A stretch of DNA of 6,090 nt, from NCBI GenBank assembly GCA_021809225.1, contig JAKBAL010000141.1, positions 1-6,090 on the forward strand, in the 5' to 3' direction. The first letter of the stretch is position 1; the number at the start of each line of letters is the position of its first letter. Below are positions 1-5,987 of the stretch, piece by piece. Below the pieces are notes generated by a model. The model ran no database searches. It saw nothing but the letters and a program-made list of their open reading frames with translations, and was not told where the DNA came from. The translations under genes and the position numbers were made by a program. Source of the DNA: Pseudomonadota bacterium (GTDB lineage: Bacteria > Pseudomonadota > Alphaproteobacteria > UBA9655).

Positions 1-56
1 TCTCCTTTATTTTTTAGGCCTGACTTACAAATCTCACTAAATGAGATAAACTGATC

Positions 57-419
57 TTAGCCTAGGCAAACCATGTTATAACCTCGTGCAGTTCCCTTAG
101 ATTTAAAATGAGGATATTCTTTCATGCTTGTTATATAACAAAACAAACCAATTCCTAGACTTCCAGATCTATCATAGAGCATACTTGGAAGCTCCATGAA
201 AAAAGTGTAATTAAAGTCTTTATTTATTTCCTTCATCTTTTTCATTCTATCAAATATATCAGTAGAATAATAAATAAAATTGGCATCACCCACAATATTT
301 CTTATAGAAAGTATTTGCACAACCTTAAGAGCTACAGCACATTCCAAAGTAGCTGACCTATTAATCAACTCGTTAAGCGCTTGTATAATATCTTTTATAT
401 TTGTGTTCAGACATGGATT
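57..419 (-). pseudogene. Tgl-like protein-glutamine gamma-glutamyltransferase, broken remnant
   Basis: The open frame runs from just after a TAG at 420-422 to a TAA at 57-59 and has no ATG or GTG start; the first usual alternative start is a TTG at 366-368, giving 103 residues. From memory of Bacillus subtilis Tgl, which cross-links proteins through Gln-Lys bonds, two blocks match. One is the active-site helix (here LECAVA, then IVGDANF; there FECATA, then IGEDKF). The other is the later YIT...GYNMVCLG stretch (there YFKN...GENVILLG). The catalytic Glu-Cys pair is kept as E9-C10 counted from the TTG (codons 339-344), but the Glu of the later GEN motif is Tyr here (Y97). Similar sequence runs upstream of the TTG (IKDI), so the TTG is probably not a real start. 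An ATG at 451-453 opens another frame that could supply the N-terminus after a 1-base correction near 393-402. Beyond the TAA the same frame stays open to position 3. The family call is from recalled motifs, not a search. Confidence 0.5.
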
Positions 420-513
420 CTATCCCTTCTTTGTCTCTTTCAAGAGTCCACATGCTTGATTCGGTCTTTATAGCAACTTAAATTTTTTAGTTGAAAGAGT
501 AACTCAAGAAATT

Positions 514-530
514 AAGAGAGAAAATCTCTT
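514..530. repeat. Small perfect inverted repeat downstream of the rplS terminator
   Basis: Arms of six bases, AAGAGA at 514-519 and TCTCTT at 525-530, flank a five-base centre. It lies just beyond the rplS terminator in the direction of transcription and has no T-run of its own. It could be a back-up processing hairpin or chance in AT-rich sequence. The rest of 420-535 shows no gene or recognisable site. Confidence 0.3.
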
Positions 531-535
531 CGGAA

Positions 536-562
536 GAAAAAATCCAGCTTTGACTGGATCTC
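536..562 (-). terminator. Intrinsic terminator of the ffh-rpsP-rimM-trmD-rplS operon
   Basis: On the minus strand ATCCAG (559-554) pairs with CTGGAT (547-542) around a six-base loop. The stem is immediately followed by a run of T's (541-537) and then CTT. The pairing can be stretched by two or three weaker pairs outward. It begins about 30 bases after the rplS stop, as expected for the end of this operon. Confidence 0.75.
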
Positions 563-591
563 CCTTTCTCTTCCAAAGGATACTGTCTCTT

Positions 592-1038
592 TTATGCTTC
601 GGGCTTTGTTTCCTCAACAATCGGCGCAACTGGAATAACGGGTTCAGCAACCTGAGGAATAATCATGCTTGATCCAGTCTTGCGAATAATTTTTTCAGCA
701 ATACGGGCTTTTTTACCAGTTAACCCACGCAAATAATAGAGCTTTGCTCGACGAACAATACCCCTGCGGACAAGAAGCACTTCGATATTAGGAGAATAAA
801 GAGGAAAAACACGTTCAACACCTTCCCCATAAGAGATCTTACGTACGGTAAAGGAAGAATTAATCCCAGCATTTTTCCGCGCAATACAAACGCCTTCAAA
901 GGCCTGCACACGCTCACGTGTGCCTTCGACAACTTTTACCATCACTTTTAGAGTATCGCCTGCGCGAAAGTCAGGCGTCTTCTTGTTTTCAGTGAGTTTT
1001 GCAAGCTGCTCTTGCTCAAAAATTTGTAAAAGATTCAT
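592..1038 (-). CDS. rplS: 50S ribosomal protein L19 (bL19)
   Basis: Structural protein of the large ribosomal subunit, located at the interface with the small subunit. The 148-residue product has the family core over residues 24-118: [64 protein letters not shown] and the closing ARIAEK. Usual length is about 115; the extra 30 residues form a Pro/Val/Glu-rich tail ([11 protein letters not shown], ending EETKPEA), an extension type seen in some alphaproteobacteria. The ATG is supported by AAGGAG at 1046-1051 with seven bases between. It is the last gene of the operon, 16 bases after trmD, and is followed by the intrinsic terminator at 536-562. The identity is secure; only the role of the tail is unknown. 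Confidence 0.97.
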   Translation of the reverse strand: MNLLQIFEQEQLAKLTENKKTPDFRAGDTLKVMVKVVEGTRERVQAFEGVCIARKNAGINSSFTVRKISYGEGVERVFPLYSPNIEVLLVRRGIVRRAKLYYLRGLTGKKARIAEKIIRKTGSSMIIPQVAEPVIPVAPIVEETKPEA

Positions 1039-1054
1039 CTTTCTTCTCCTTACA

Positions 1055-1762
1055 TTACGTTAAATTATGTTGTCTCGTGTATTTTTCCCATAAATCAGGC
1101 CGCCGTTCACGGGTCATCGCTTCAGCTTGCTGAAGCCTCCATGCCGTAATCTTTTCGTGGTGACCAGAAAGTAGCACATCCGGAACTATCTGTCCTTGCC
1201 ATTGACGAGGTCGGGTATAATGGGAATATTCTAAAAGGCCATGAGAAAAACTTTCTTCTTTCAAAGATTCTTCATCCCCAATAACGCCAGGAACAAGACG
1301 TAAGACCGCCTCTAAAATCGTCATGGCCGCAAGCTCTCCGCCATTCAGGACAAAATCACCTAAGCTCACATCTTCAGCTTGCCACGCATCCAAAACTCTT
1401 TGATCAATCCCCTCATAACGCCCACACAGAAAGACAAGGGGTTGCTCCTCCACTGCCATCTCATGCGCAACAGCTTGCTGAAACACTTTTCCCCGCGGGG
1501 AGAGATGAATCAGTCGTGCTTGGCCTTTTATCATCACTGCAGCTAAAGCTTTATCAACGATATCAGCCCGAAGAACCATGCCCGGCCCACCCCCAAAAGA
1601 AGCATCATCCACGGTTTGATGCTTATCTTCTGCAAAATCCCTAATATCCACCACTTGCAGATGCCAGAGCGCTTTTTCAAGAGCTCTCCCTATCAAGGAA
1701 TGACCTAATGGCCCTGGAAACATTTCAGGAAAAAGGGTGAGAACTGTCACTTTAGGAGACAT
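1055..1762 (-). CDS. trmD: tRNA (guanine-N1)-methyltransferase TrmD
   Basis: Transfers methyl from S-adenosylmethionine to N1 of G37, next to the anticodon of tRNAs reading CNN codons, which prevents +1 frameshifting. The 235 residues are near the usual length. Trefoil-knot (SPOUT) signatures are clear: [13 protein letters not shown] (51-63), [10 protein letters not shown] (111-120), [15 protein letters not shown] (134-148) and [13 protein letters not shown] (197-209). The Arg matching E. coli Arg154 is R155. By the same alignment the position of catalytic Asp169 is Glu170 (codon 1253-1255), a conservative change. The start codon lies inside the end of rimM (11 bases shared) with a strong AGGAGG at 1768-1773, so translation is probably coupled. 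The gene sits between rimM and rplS as in many proteobacteria. Confidence 0.97.
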   Translation of the reverse strand: MSPKVTVLTLFPEMFPGPLGHSLIGRALEKALWHLQVVDIRDFAEDKHQTVDDASFGGGPGMVLRADIVDKALAAVMIKGQARLIHLSPRGKVFQQAVAHEMAVEEQPLVFLCGRYEGIDQRVLDAWQAEDVSLGDFVLNGGELAAMTILEAVLRLVPGVIGDEESLKEESFSHGLLEYSHYTRPRQWQGQIVPDVLLSGHHEKITAWRLQQAEAMTRERRPDLWEKYTRQHNLT

Positions 1763-2300
1763 GAAGGCCTCCTGTCAGGAAAAGTTCGCCTTCTGTGCTT
1801 AAGTGCAAAACACCAGATTGAACGCTAATATCAGGAACAATCTGTTGGGTGAAAGGAATCATTTCTAGATTACCTTTAAGAGTTTTAATTTCTAACAGCT
1901 CGCCTGCACCAAAATTGTATATAGAACGGACTTTACCTAAAGATTGGCCTTGTGGTGATTTGACGGTTAGGCCAATCAATTCATCGTGATAAAAGGTATC
2001 TTCTGCAAGAACGGGCAATCGTTCTCGAGAGAACAGAAGCTGCGTCCCTTTCAAAAGTTCAGCCTGGTCACGATTGGTCACTCCTTCTAGAGATATAATA
2101 AGAACATCTTTCGTGCGAGAAAGAATCTTATCAATCGTATACGTCTGTTTTCCTTGCTCATTCAAAAAAGGAGAATAGGTTTTTAAAAGACTTGGATCCT
2201 CCAAGAAACACTTCACCTTGACATGGCCTCGAATACCATGAGCAGCCGCAATCACTGCGGCTGAAATAAGAGAAGGAGCGTGAGAAGAACCTAGCGTCAT
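1752..2300 (-). CDS. rimM: Ribosome maturation factor RimM
   Basis: Assists late assembly of the 30S subunit (head domain of 16S rRNA), binding ribosomal protein S19. The 182 residues show both expected domains. The N-terminal beta barrel includes AAAHGIRGHVKVKCF (18-32) and NRDQAELLKG (76-85). The PRC-barrel domain includes FYHDELIGLTV (103-113), GKVRSIYNFGAGELLEI (122-138) and MIPF (147-150). The start ATG follows an AAGGA that overlaps the rpsP stop codon (TAAGGA) with five bases between; the gap to rpsP is 8 bases. The last residues end in GGLHVS, a little away from the usual Gly-Leu-Leu ending, in the stretch that also encodes the trmD ribosome binding site and start. Confidence 0.95.
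   Translation of the reverse strand: MTLGSSHAPSLISAAVIAAAHGIRGHVKVKCFLEDPSLLKTYSPFLNEQGKQTYTIDKILSRTKDVLIISLEGVTNRDQAELLKGTQLLFSRERLPVLAEDTFYHDELIGLTVKSPQGQSLGKVRSIYNFGAGELLEIKTLKGNLEMIPFTQQIVPDISVQSGVLHLSTEGELFLTGGLHVS
1768..1773 (-). promoter_or_regulatory. trmD ribosome binding site inside rimM
   Basis: AGGAGG on the minus strand, five bases before the trmD ATG and wholly within the last codons of rimM. It fixes the trmD start and implies that ribosomes finishing rimM can reinitiate on trmD. Confidence 0.8.
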
Positions 2301-2308
2301 AAAAGTCC

Positions 2309-2725
2309 TTAAGCCGTTACTTCGGGTGCTGACTGTGCAACAGCTTCAACTTCAGCGGGAGGCTGTGCAGCTGCTTCAGCTTTTGCTACAAGAGCCGCTT
2401 CTTCTGCTTTTAATCTCTCTTGAGCCTTTGCCTTTGGCGCTGATTTCTTTGGTGTAGGCCGCGTAACAGGAGACTCCACCAATTTTTCTTTTCCAAGAAA
2501 TAACGCCACGCGATCTGTTGGTTGTGCCCCAACAGATAGCCAATGCTTAATACGATCAACATTTAGACGTATGCGATCTTGATGATCTTGAGGAAGCATA
2601 GGATTGTAGGTCCCTACTTTTTCCACAAAGCGACCGTCACGTGGTGAACGTGCATCTGCAACAACAATTTGATAAAATGGGCGTTTTTTAGCACCACCCC
2701 GTGCCAAACGAATTTTTAATGCCAT
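2309..2725 (-). CDS. rpsP: 30S ribosomal protein S16 (bS16)
   Basis: Small-subunit ribosomal protein important for 16S rRNA folding. The core is residues 1-82 of 138: [18 protein letters not shown] at the start, [22 protein letters not shown] (21-42) and the [12 protein letters not shown] helix (66-77). The remaining 55 or so residues are a low-complexity tail of Lys/Pro followed by Ala/Glu, which the usual 80-90 residue protein lacks; such tails occur in alphaproteobacterial S16. The start is backed by AGGAGG at 2738-2743, but spacing to the ATG is a long 12 bases; no nearer start fits the conserved [11 protein letters not shown] opening. It lies 24 bases after ffh and 8 bases before rimM, so it is within the same transcript. 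Confidence 0.97.
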   Translation of the reverse strand: MALKIRLARGGAKKRPFYQIVVADARSPRDGRFVEKVGTYNPMLPQDHQDRIRLNVDRIKHWLSVGAQPTDRVALFLGKEKLVESPVTRPTPKKSAPKAKAQERLKAEEAALVAKAEAAAQPPAEVEAVAQSAPEVTA

Positions 2726-2737
2726 GTTTCTTTGTTT

Positions 2738-2743
2738 CCTCCT
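2738..2743 (-). promoter_or_regulatory. rpsP ribosome binding site with long spacing
   Basis: AGGAGG on the minus strand with 12 bases to the rpsP ATG, longer than the usual 5-9. The conserved N-terminus of S16 leaves no better start, so the spacing appears real. Confidence 0.65.
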
Positions 2744-2749
2744 TTAAGG

Positions 2750-4102
2750 TTAACGGCGGGGAATTAAACCCTGTAATCCTTGGCGTAAGAATCCTTTTTT
2801 GCCAAGTTTTTGCATACGTTTCATCATGTCACTCATATCACGAAATTGCTTTAAAAGCTTGTTGACTTCTGGAACAGACGTCCCACTTCCAAGAGCAATT
2901 CGACGCTTACGCGAGCCATTAATAAGGCGAGCATCATTCTTTTCATTCTTTGTCATCGAACGAATAATTGAAACTTGTCGCTTAATAAAGCGATCATCTA
3001 CACCAGCTTGAGCGAATTTATCTTGAAACTTATTAACACCAGGGATCATTCCCATCAAGCTCGAAATTCCACCCATCTTATTCATTTGTAAAAGCTGAGA
3101 TTCCATCATATTGAAATTAAAAACGCCTTTTTGCATCTGTAGGGCTAGTTTTTCTGTCTCAGCTTGATCCACAGATTCCATCGCCCTTTCCACAAGGCTT
3201 ACCACATCACCCATCCCCAATATCCGGCTTGCAATGCGGTCAGGATGAAAAAGTTCAAGCTGATCTGGTTTTTCACCTGTCCCTAAAAATTTCAGCGGCT
3301 TGCCAGTCACCGCACGCATTGAAAGGGCAGCCCCTCCCCTTGCGTCTCCATCAATTCGGGAAAGAGCAATCGCTGTTATGCTCACTTTTTCGTCAAATTC
3401 CTTAGCAACCGCAACCGCATCTTGCCCCGTCATCGCATCAGCCACTAAAATAACTTCCGCGGGTTGGGCCAGCTTACGTACCGCCACGACTTCATCCATC
3501 AATTGCTGATCGATATGTAATCGACCGGCTGTATCTAAGATTAAAACGTCAAATCCTTCAAGACGAGCTTGTTGAAGAGCGCGTTTAGTAATCACCAGCG
3601 GCTTTTCTTCAGCCACAATTTCAAGCGTCTTAACATCACATTGCTGTCCGAGGGTTTGCAGCTGCTCACGAGCTGCCGGTCGATACACATCCAAGGACGC
3701 CATCAAAACCTTACGTTTTTGCTTTTTCGCCAAATAGTTACCCAGTTTGGCGGTCATTGAGGTTTTCCCTGAGCCTTGCAACCCTACCATCAAAATAACA
3801 ACGGGAGGGACAGCATTAAGCTCAATGTCCACCACTTCTTGACCCAAAAAGTCAATAAGCGCATCGTGAACAATTTTTACAACCAGCTGCCCAGCACTAA
3901 TGCTTCGCAACACATCTTGTCCGATGGCTTTCTCTTGCACATGGGCAATAAAACCCTTAACAATGGGCAACGCAACATCTGCTTCTAAAAGAGCTACCCG
4001 CACTTCGCGCAAAGCCAATTTAACGTCAGCTTCGGTTAAGACACTTCGCCCTTTTATTTTATCGATGATCGAGCTCAGCCGGCCCGTTAATCCATCAAAC
4101 AT
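2750..4102 (-). CDS. ffh: Signal recognition particle protein Ffh (SRP54 GTPase)
   Basis: GTPase that with 4.5S RNA binds signal sequences on translating ribosomes and delivers them to the receptor FtsY at the inner membrane. The 450 residues are full length. The N domain (about 1-90) has the ALLEADVAL motif. The G domain has the P-loop GLQGSGKT (107-114), DVYRPAA (138-144), DTAGR (190-194), SRID (248-251, the guanine-specificity site, usually T-K/R-x-D), GDARGGAALS (252-261) and GTGEK (274-278). The M domain (about 297-435) is Met-rich, with MNKMGGISSLMGMIPG (340-355) and the RNA-binding stretch SRKRRIALGSGTSVPEVN (397-414). First gene of the operon, with its own promoter at 4172-4200 and a hairpin in the leader. 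The ribosome site before the ATG is weak (AAAGAG, two bases away). Confidence 0.98.
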   Translation of the reverse strand: MFDGLTGRLSSIIDKIKGRSVLTEADVKLALREVRVALLEADVALPIVKGFIAHVQEKAIGQDVLRSISAGQLVVKIVHDALIDFLGQEVVDIELNAVPPVVILMVGLQGSGKTSMTAKLGNYLAKKQKRKVLMASLDVYRPAAREQLQTLGQQCDVKTLEIVAEEKPLVITKRALQQARLEGFDVLILDTAGRLHIDQQLMDEVVAVRKLAQPAEVILVADAMTGQDAVAVAKEFDEKVSITAIALSRIDGDARGGAALSMRAVTGKPLKFLGTGEKPDQLELFHPDRIASRILGMGDVVSLVERAMESVDQAETEKLALQMQKGVFNFNMMESQLLQMNKMGGISSLMGMIPGVNKFQDKFAQAGVDDRFIKRQVSIIRSMTKNEKNDARLINGSRKRRIALGSGTSVPEVNKLLKQFRDMSDMMKRMQKLGKKGFLRQGLQGLIPRR

Positions 4103-4116
4103 AGCTCTTTACCTAA

Positions 4117-4154
4117 CGAAAAATGCGTCAGTGCACGCAACGCGTGGACTGACG
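4117..4154 (-). terminator. Strong hairpin plus T-run in the ffh leader (candidate attenuator)
   Basis: On the minus strand CGTCAGTCCACGC (4154-4142) and GCGTGCACTGACG (4138-4126) pair in 12 of 13 positions around a three-base loop, GTT. CA and then five T's (4123-4119) follow. The only flaw is a C-C mismatch. It lies between the ffh promoter and the ffh start, beginning roughly 10 bases after the expected transcription start. It could be an attenuator, a 5'-end stabiliser, or a terminator for read-through from the Sel1 gene. The plus strand has no T-run on the other side, so the orientation is with ffh. Confidence 0.6.
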
Positions 4155-4171
4155 TGATGATTTCGAGGGCC

Positions 4172-4200
4172 ACTATGAGCCTAGCTTCTTTTTTTGTCAA
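4172..4200 (-). promoter_or_regulatory. Predicted sigma-70 promoter of the ffh operon
   Basis: Minus-strand TTGACA (4200-4195) is a perfect -35 box. After 17 bases comes CATAGT (4177-4172), four of six matches to TATAAT. Expected transcription start is near 4165, giving a leader of about 63 bases before ffh. It is the only good promoter seen ahead of the five genes. Confidence 0.65.
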
Positions 4201-4207
4201 GAAATTC

Positions 4208-4236
4208 ATAAAATTGTGTGTGCCATAAGCTCACAC
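4208..4236 (-). terminator. Weak terminator-like hairpin after the Sel1 gene
   Basis: GTGTGAGC (4236-4229) pairs with GCACACAC (4223-4216) with one mismatch and a five-base loop. AATTTTAT follows. It starts 20 bases past the final stop of the Sel1 gene and before the ffh -35 box, so its position fits, but the T-run is short. Confidence 0.4.
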
Positions 4237-4256
4237 CTATTCACACTTTTCATGGA

Positions 4257-5105
4257 TCAAAAAAGATCGTCGTCAGAAGAAGTATGACGTCCAAGGCTAG
4301 AAAGGTTGCTTTTCTGCTGCTGTTTAATGACTGAAGATTTTAAAGGATATTTCTCTAAAAATGCATTCTCATGGCGGGCAGCATCACGAAAAATAACATT
4401 TTGCAATTCATCCTGTAGATCGTACACTTCTCTTGTTAATGGCTGACTATTTTTTAACTCATTCATGAAAGCAACGAGCCCCCGAACAATTCGAACATTG
4501 TCTTGTCCGATGGTGAGATAAGAAACGCCATTAACCTCATCTAAAGAAAGAAAAGGCTCTTCTTCTTGCAAAGAAATCGCGTCTTTTACTTTTTGGCTCG
4601 GCCGCACATTAGCAAGCATAAGCCCAGGAGAAGCCTCTTTAAACGAGAGCAAAATTTCTAACAGAAAATTCTTTGGCAAAAGAAGCTCCTCCGTTTCCTC
4701 TTCTTTTATTGTCAATGAAGCGAACTGTTTTATATGAAGAGGCAAGAAATCCTGGGAAGAGCCAAACGCTCGGAAAGGTCTCGGTTGGGCATATAAAAAA
4801 GCATGAATATACAATTCAGGATCTAGGGAAGAAAGCATATAGAGGTGTAGAGCATCAAGGTGATTTTCCTTAATACCTCGACCTTTAAAATTCATAAAAG
4901 CAAGAGCAGCTGCTGCGTCTTTAATCCCTTCCTGAACAGCAATCGTTAAATAATGAACGGCTAGCTTATCATTGTAAGGATTTCGAGGATGTCCCCTCCC
5001 CTGGATTAACATAACCCCCATTTTATGCAATGCCTCTGAAATACCGTTTTTGGCCGCAAATTCAAACAAAGAATAGGCCTTTTTAAAGCTTACTTCACAA
5101 GGCCC
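4257..5105 (-). CDS. Sel1-repeat protein, C-terminal segment after the in-frame TGA
   Basis: Open in the same frame as the preceding segment, from just after the TGA at 5106-5108 to the final TGA; the first usable start is a TTG at 5067-5069, giving 270 residues. That TTG falls inside a repeat (AYSLFEFAAKNG) and has no convincing ribosome site, so it is unlikely to be a true start. It holds the second half of one Sel1 repeat and two further ones (ALHKMGVMLIQGRG..., AAAALAFMNFKGRG...), then roughly 180 residues with no recognised domain. These include acidic stretches (KEEETEELLLP, SLQEEEPFLSLDE) and a charged end, SSDDDLF. There is no membrane segment. It keeps an uninterrupted frame for over 800 bases. 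Confidence 0.6.
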   Translation of the reverse strand, partial: GPCEVSFKKAYSLFEFAAKNGISEALHKMGVMLIQGRGHPRNPYNDKLAVHYLTIAVQEGIKDAAAALAFMNFKGRGIKENHLDALHLYMLSSLDPELYIHAFLYAQPRPFRAFGSSQDFLPLHIKQFASLTIKEEETEELLLPKNFLLEILLSFKEASPGLMLANVRPSQKVKDAISLQEEEPFLSLDEVNGVSYLTIGQDNVRIVRGLVAFMNELKNSQPLTREVYDLQDELQNVIFRDAARHENAFLEKYPLKSSVIKQQQKSNLSSLGRHTSSDDDLF

Positions 5106-5579
5106 TCATCCTCCTCTTCCCACCATACCCAACAAACCGAGGTAATAATGAGCCTCTGGATCCTGTTGCTTAACAGCTTTATCGAGCCAATAAACGGCAC
5201 ATTCATCACTATCCCATGGTTTGTCATAATCTTTTGAATTCATAGGGAAAACACGATTATCCTGATACATCATCCCAAGCTTACGCTGGCCAATCACATT
5301 TCCTCTGTGTGCCGCCTCTCTAAAATACCAAGCCGCCTTTTGCTCATTTTTGTCTTGGGGGCCTTTGACGCGACCCTCCATATACAAAATACCCAAATTG
5401 ACAAGAGGAATAATGTTACCCGTAGACGCAGCTTTCTTAAATAATTCAACAGCCTTTTGATCATTTTCGCCTTGGCTTCCCTTAATTCGACCCCGCATAT
5501 ACATCACAGCCAAAGAAAAAGAAGCTTCCATACACCCTTCCTGAGCACCTGCCTGCAGTAATTCAATCCCCTTCTCTAT
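5106..5579 (-). CDS. Sel1-repeat protein, central segment
   Basis: Open from 5579, just after a TAA at 5580-5582, to a TGA at 5106-5108; an ATG lies at 5529-5531 (141 residues). The 16 codons before that ATG already encode repeat sequence (KGIELLQAGAQEGC), so the ATG is internal. Repeats in order are ASFSLAVMYMRGR...KAVELFKKAASTGN, PLVNLGILYMEGR...KAAWYFREAAHRGN, GQRKLGMMYQDNR...CAVYWLDKAVKQQ, and the first half of AHYYLGLLGMVGRGG. The third repeat has an insertion of several residues (FPMNSKDYDKPWDSD). It overlaps the N-terminal segment by 17 bases in another frame. Confidence 0.65.
   Translation of the reverse strand: MEKGIELLQAGAQEGCMEASFSLAVMYMRGRIKGSQGENDQKAVELFKKAASTGNIIPLVNLGILYMEGRVKGPQDKNEQKAAWYFREAAHRGNVIGQRKLGMMYQDNRVFPMNSKDYDKPWDSDECAVYWLDKAVKQQDPEAHYYLGLLGMVGRGG
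5335..5504 (-). repeat. Two diverged DNA copies of a Sel1 repeat unit
   Basis: The 53-base stretches at 5452-5504 and 5335-5387 align without gaps at about 40 of 53 positions and lie exactly 117 bases (39 codons) apart. They encode the MRGRIKGSQ and MEGRVKGPQ halves of neighbouring Sel1 repeats, indicating in-frame duplication of a 39-codon unit. Confidence 0.6.
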
Positions 5580-5898
5580 TTACTTCTTCCGATCTAAGGT
5601 CTGTTCCGTTGAGCAATATAAATGCGTGTTTACATTTGGCCAGTGTATGCCCTTGTTCTGCAGCTTTTATAAAACAGCCAATGGCAGCATCGTTTTCATG
5701 CTTTCTCATATGCGCCAGTCCACGTTGACAATTTGTGAGAACATCTTCTGAGAAAGGTTTCGCCTTGATGTCCACAGGAAGTTTCTGATCAAGCTTATCA
5801 ACTTTTGCTGTATGTGCTGCAAATGAAGCCAAAGCAGAAGAAAATAAAACACAAAAAATGTATTTGAGAGTCTTTGTAAAAATGGCGTATCTTCTCAC
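5563..5898 (-). CDS. Sel1-repeat protein, N-terminal segment with signal peptide
   Basis: GTG at 5896-5898 is the best start (111 residues). AAAGG at 5907-5911 sits eight bases before it, while the GTG three codons upstream (5905-5907) overlaps that site. The product starts MRRYAIFTKTLK, then a hydrophobic run (YIFCVLFSSALASFA, residues 13-27) with small residues suited to signal peptidase I cleavage near 24-28; the Cys at 16 is not in a lipobox. Two Sel1-like units follow (CQRGLAHMRKHENDAAIGCFIKAAEQG, then CKHAFILLNGTDLRSEEVNRE). The frame ends at a TGA at 5563-5565, just after leaving the repeat pattern. Confidence 0.65.
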   Translation of the reverse strand: MRRYAIFTKTLKYIFCVLFSSALASFAAHTAKVDKLDQKLPVDIKAKPFSEDVLTNCQRGLAHMRKHENDAAIGCFIKAAEQGHTLAKCKHAFILLNGTDLRSEEVNREGD

Positions 5899-5906
5899 AA
5901 GAAGCA

Positions 5907-5911
5907 CCTTT
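5907..5911 (-). promoter_or_regulatory. Ribosome binding site that sets the Sel1 gene start
   Basis: AAAGG on the minus strand, eight bases before the GTG at 5896-5898. A GTG at 5905-5907 overlaps it and so is unlikely to be used. This shortens the predicted N-terminus by three residues. Confidence 0.5.
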
Positions 5912-5958
5912 AAAAATTTTATTTACAATCAATTATATTTAATAAAGGTAAAATTCCC

Positions 5959-5987
5959 ATTAAAATTTATCAATAAATTTTAGACAA
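5959..5987 (-). promoter_or_regulatory. Candidate promoter of the Sel1 gene
   Basis: Minus-strand TTGTCT (5987-5982), 17 bases, then TTTAAT (5964-5959): four and five matches to the consensus boxes. A perfect TATAAT at 5937-5932 is an alternative -10 but has a poor -35. The region is very AT-rich, which makes such matches easy to find. From 5988 to 6090 I see no gene or clear site. Confidence 0.35.
5961..5982. repeat. Perfect inverted repeat inside the candidate Sel1 promoter
   Basis: Ten-base arms TAAAATTTAT (5961-5970) and ATAAATTTTA (5973-5982) around a two-base centre. It fills the gap between the candidate -35 and -10 boxes, where a repressor operator would sit. The sequence is almost pure A and T, so chance is possible. 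Confidence 0.45.

Larger units (their letters stand above)
4257..5898 (-). pseudogene. Exported Sel1-like repeat protein, gene interrupted by a frameshift and a stop
   Basis: Joining the three open segments described separately gives one protein: signal peptide, about eight Sel1-like repeats (paired helices, spaced near 39 residues), then a C-terminal region of about 180 residues that I do not recognise. Two lesions break it: a frame change at 5566-5579, equal to one extra base or two lost, and an in-frame TGA at 5106-5108. The span of 1642 bases is one more than 547 codons, as a single inserted base predicts. Sel1 repeats act as protein-binding scaffolds; secreted ones in Legionella and relatives serve host interaction, which is only an analogy here. 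Both long downstream segments have kept clean frames, so the damage is recent, or is a sequencing error at either site. The final stop is TGA. Confidence 0.75.

Noticed and set aside
454..512. Possible promoter with TATAAA near 465-471 for the Tgl-like gene
   Set aside because: The matching -35 has only three of six consensus bases and the gene it would serve is broken.
720..932. A 70-codon minus-strand frame inside rplS
   Set aside because: Out-of-frame shadow of the conserved L19 core.
2799..4157. Several plus-strand open frames of 63-85 codons opposite ffh and its leader
   Set aside because: They lie antisense to a full-length conserved gene, lack recognisable domains, and arise from the codon pattern of ffh.
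4673..4873. A 66-codon plus-strand frame opposite the Sel1 C-terminal segment
   Set aside because: No ribosome site or domain, and the minus strand has a longer frame that continues the Sel1 repeats.
5067..5069. TTG as a true start of an independent 270-residue protein
   Set aside because: The repeat sequence continues in the same frame upstream to the TGA, and no ribosome site precedes it.
4257..5898. TGA recoded as tryptophan in this organism
   Set aside because: No internal TGA occurs in the five housekeeping genes, their Trp codons are all TGG, and the Sel1 gene itself ends in TGA.
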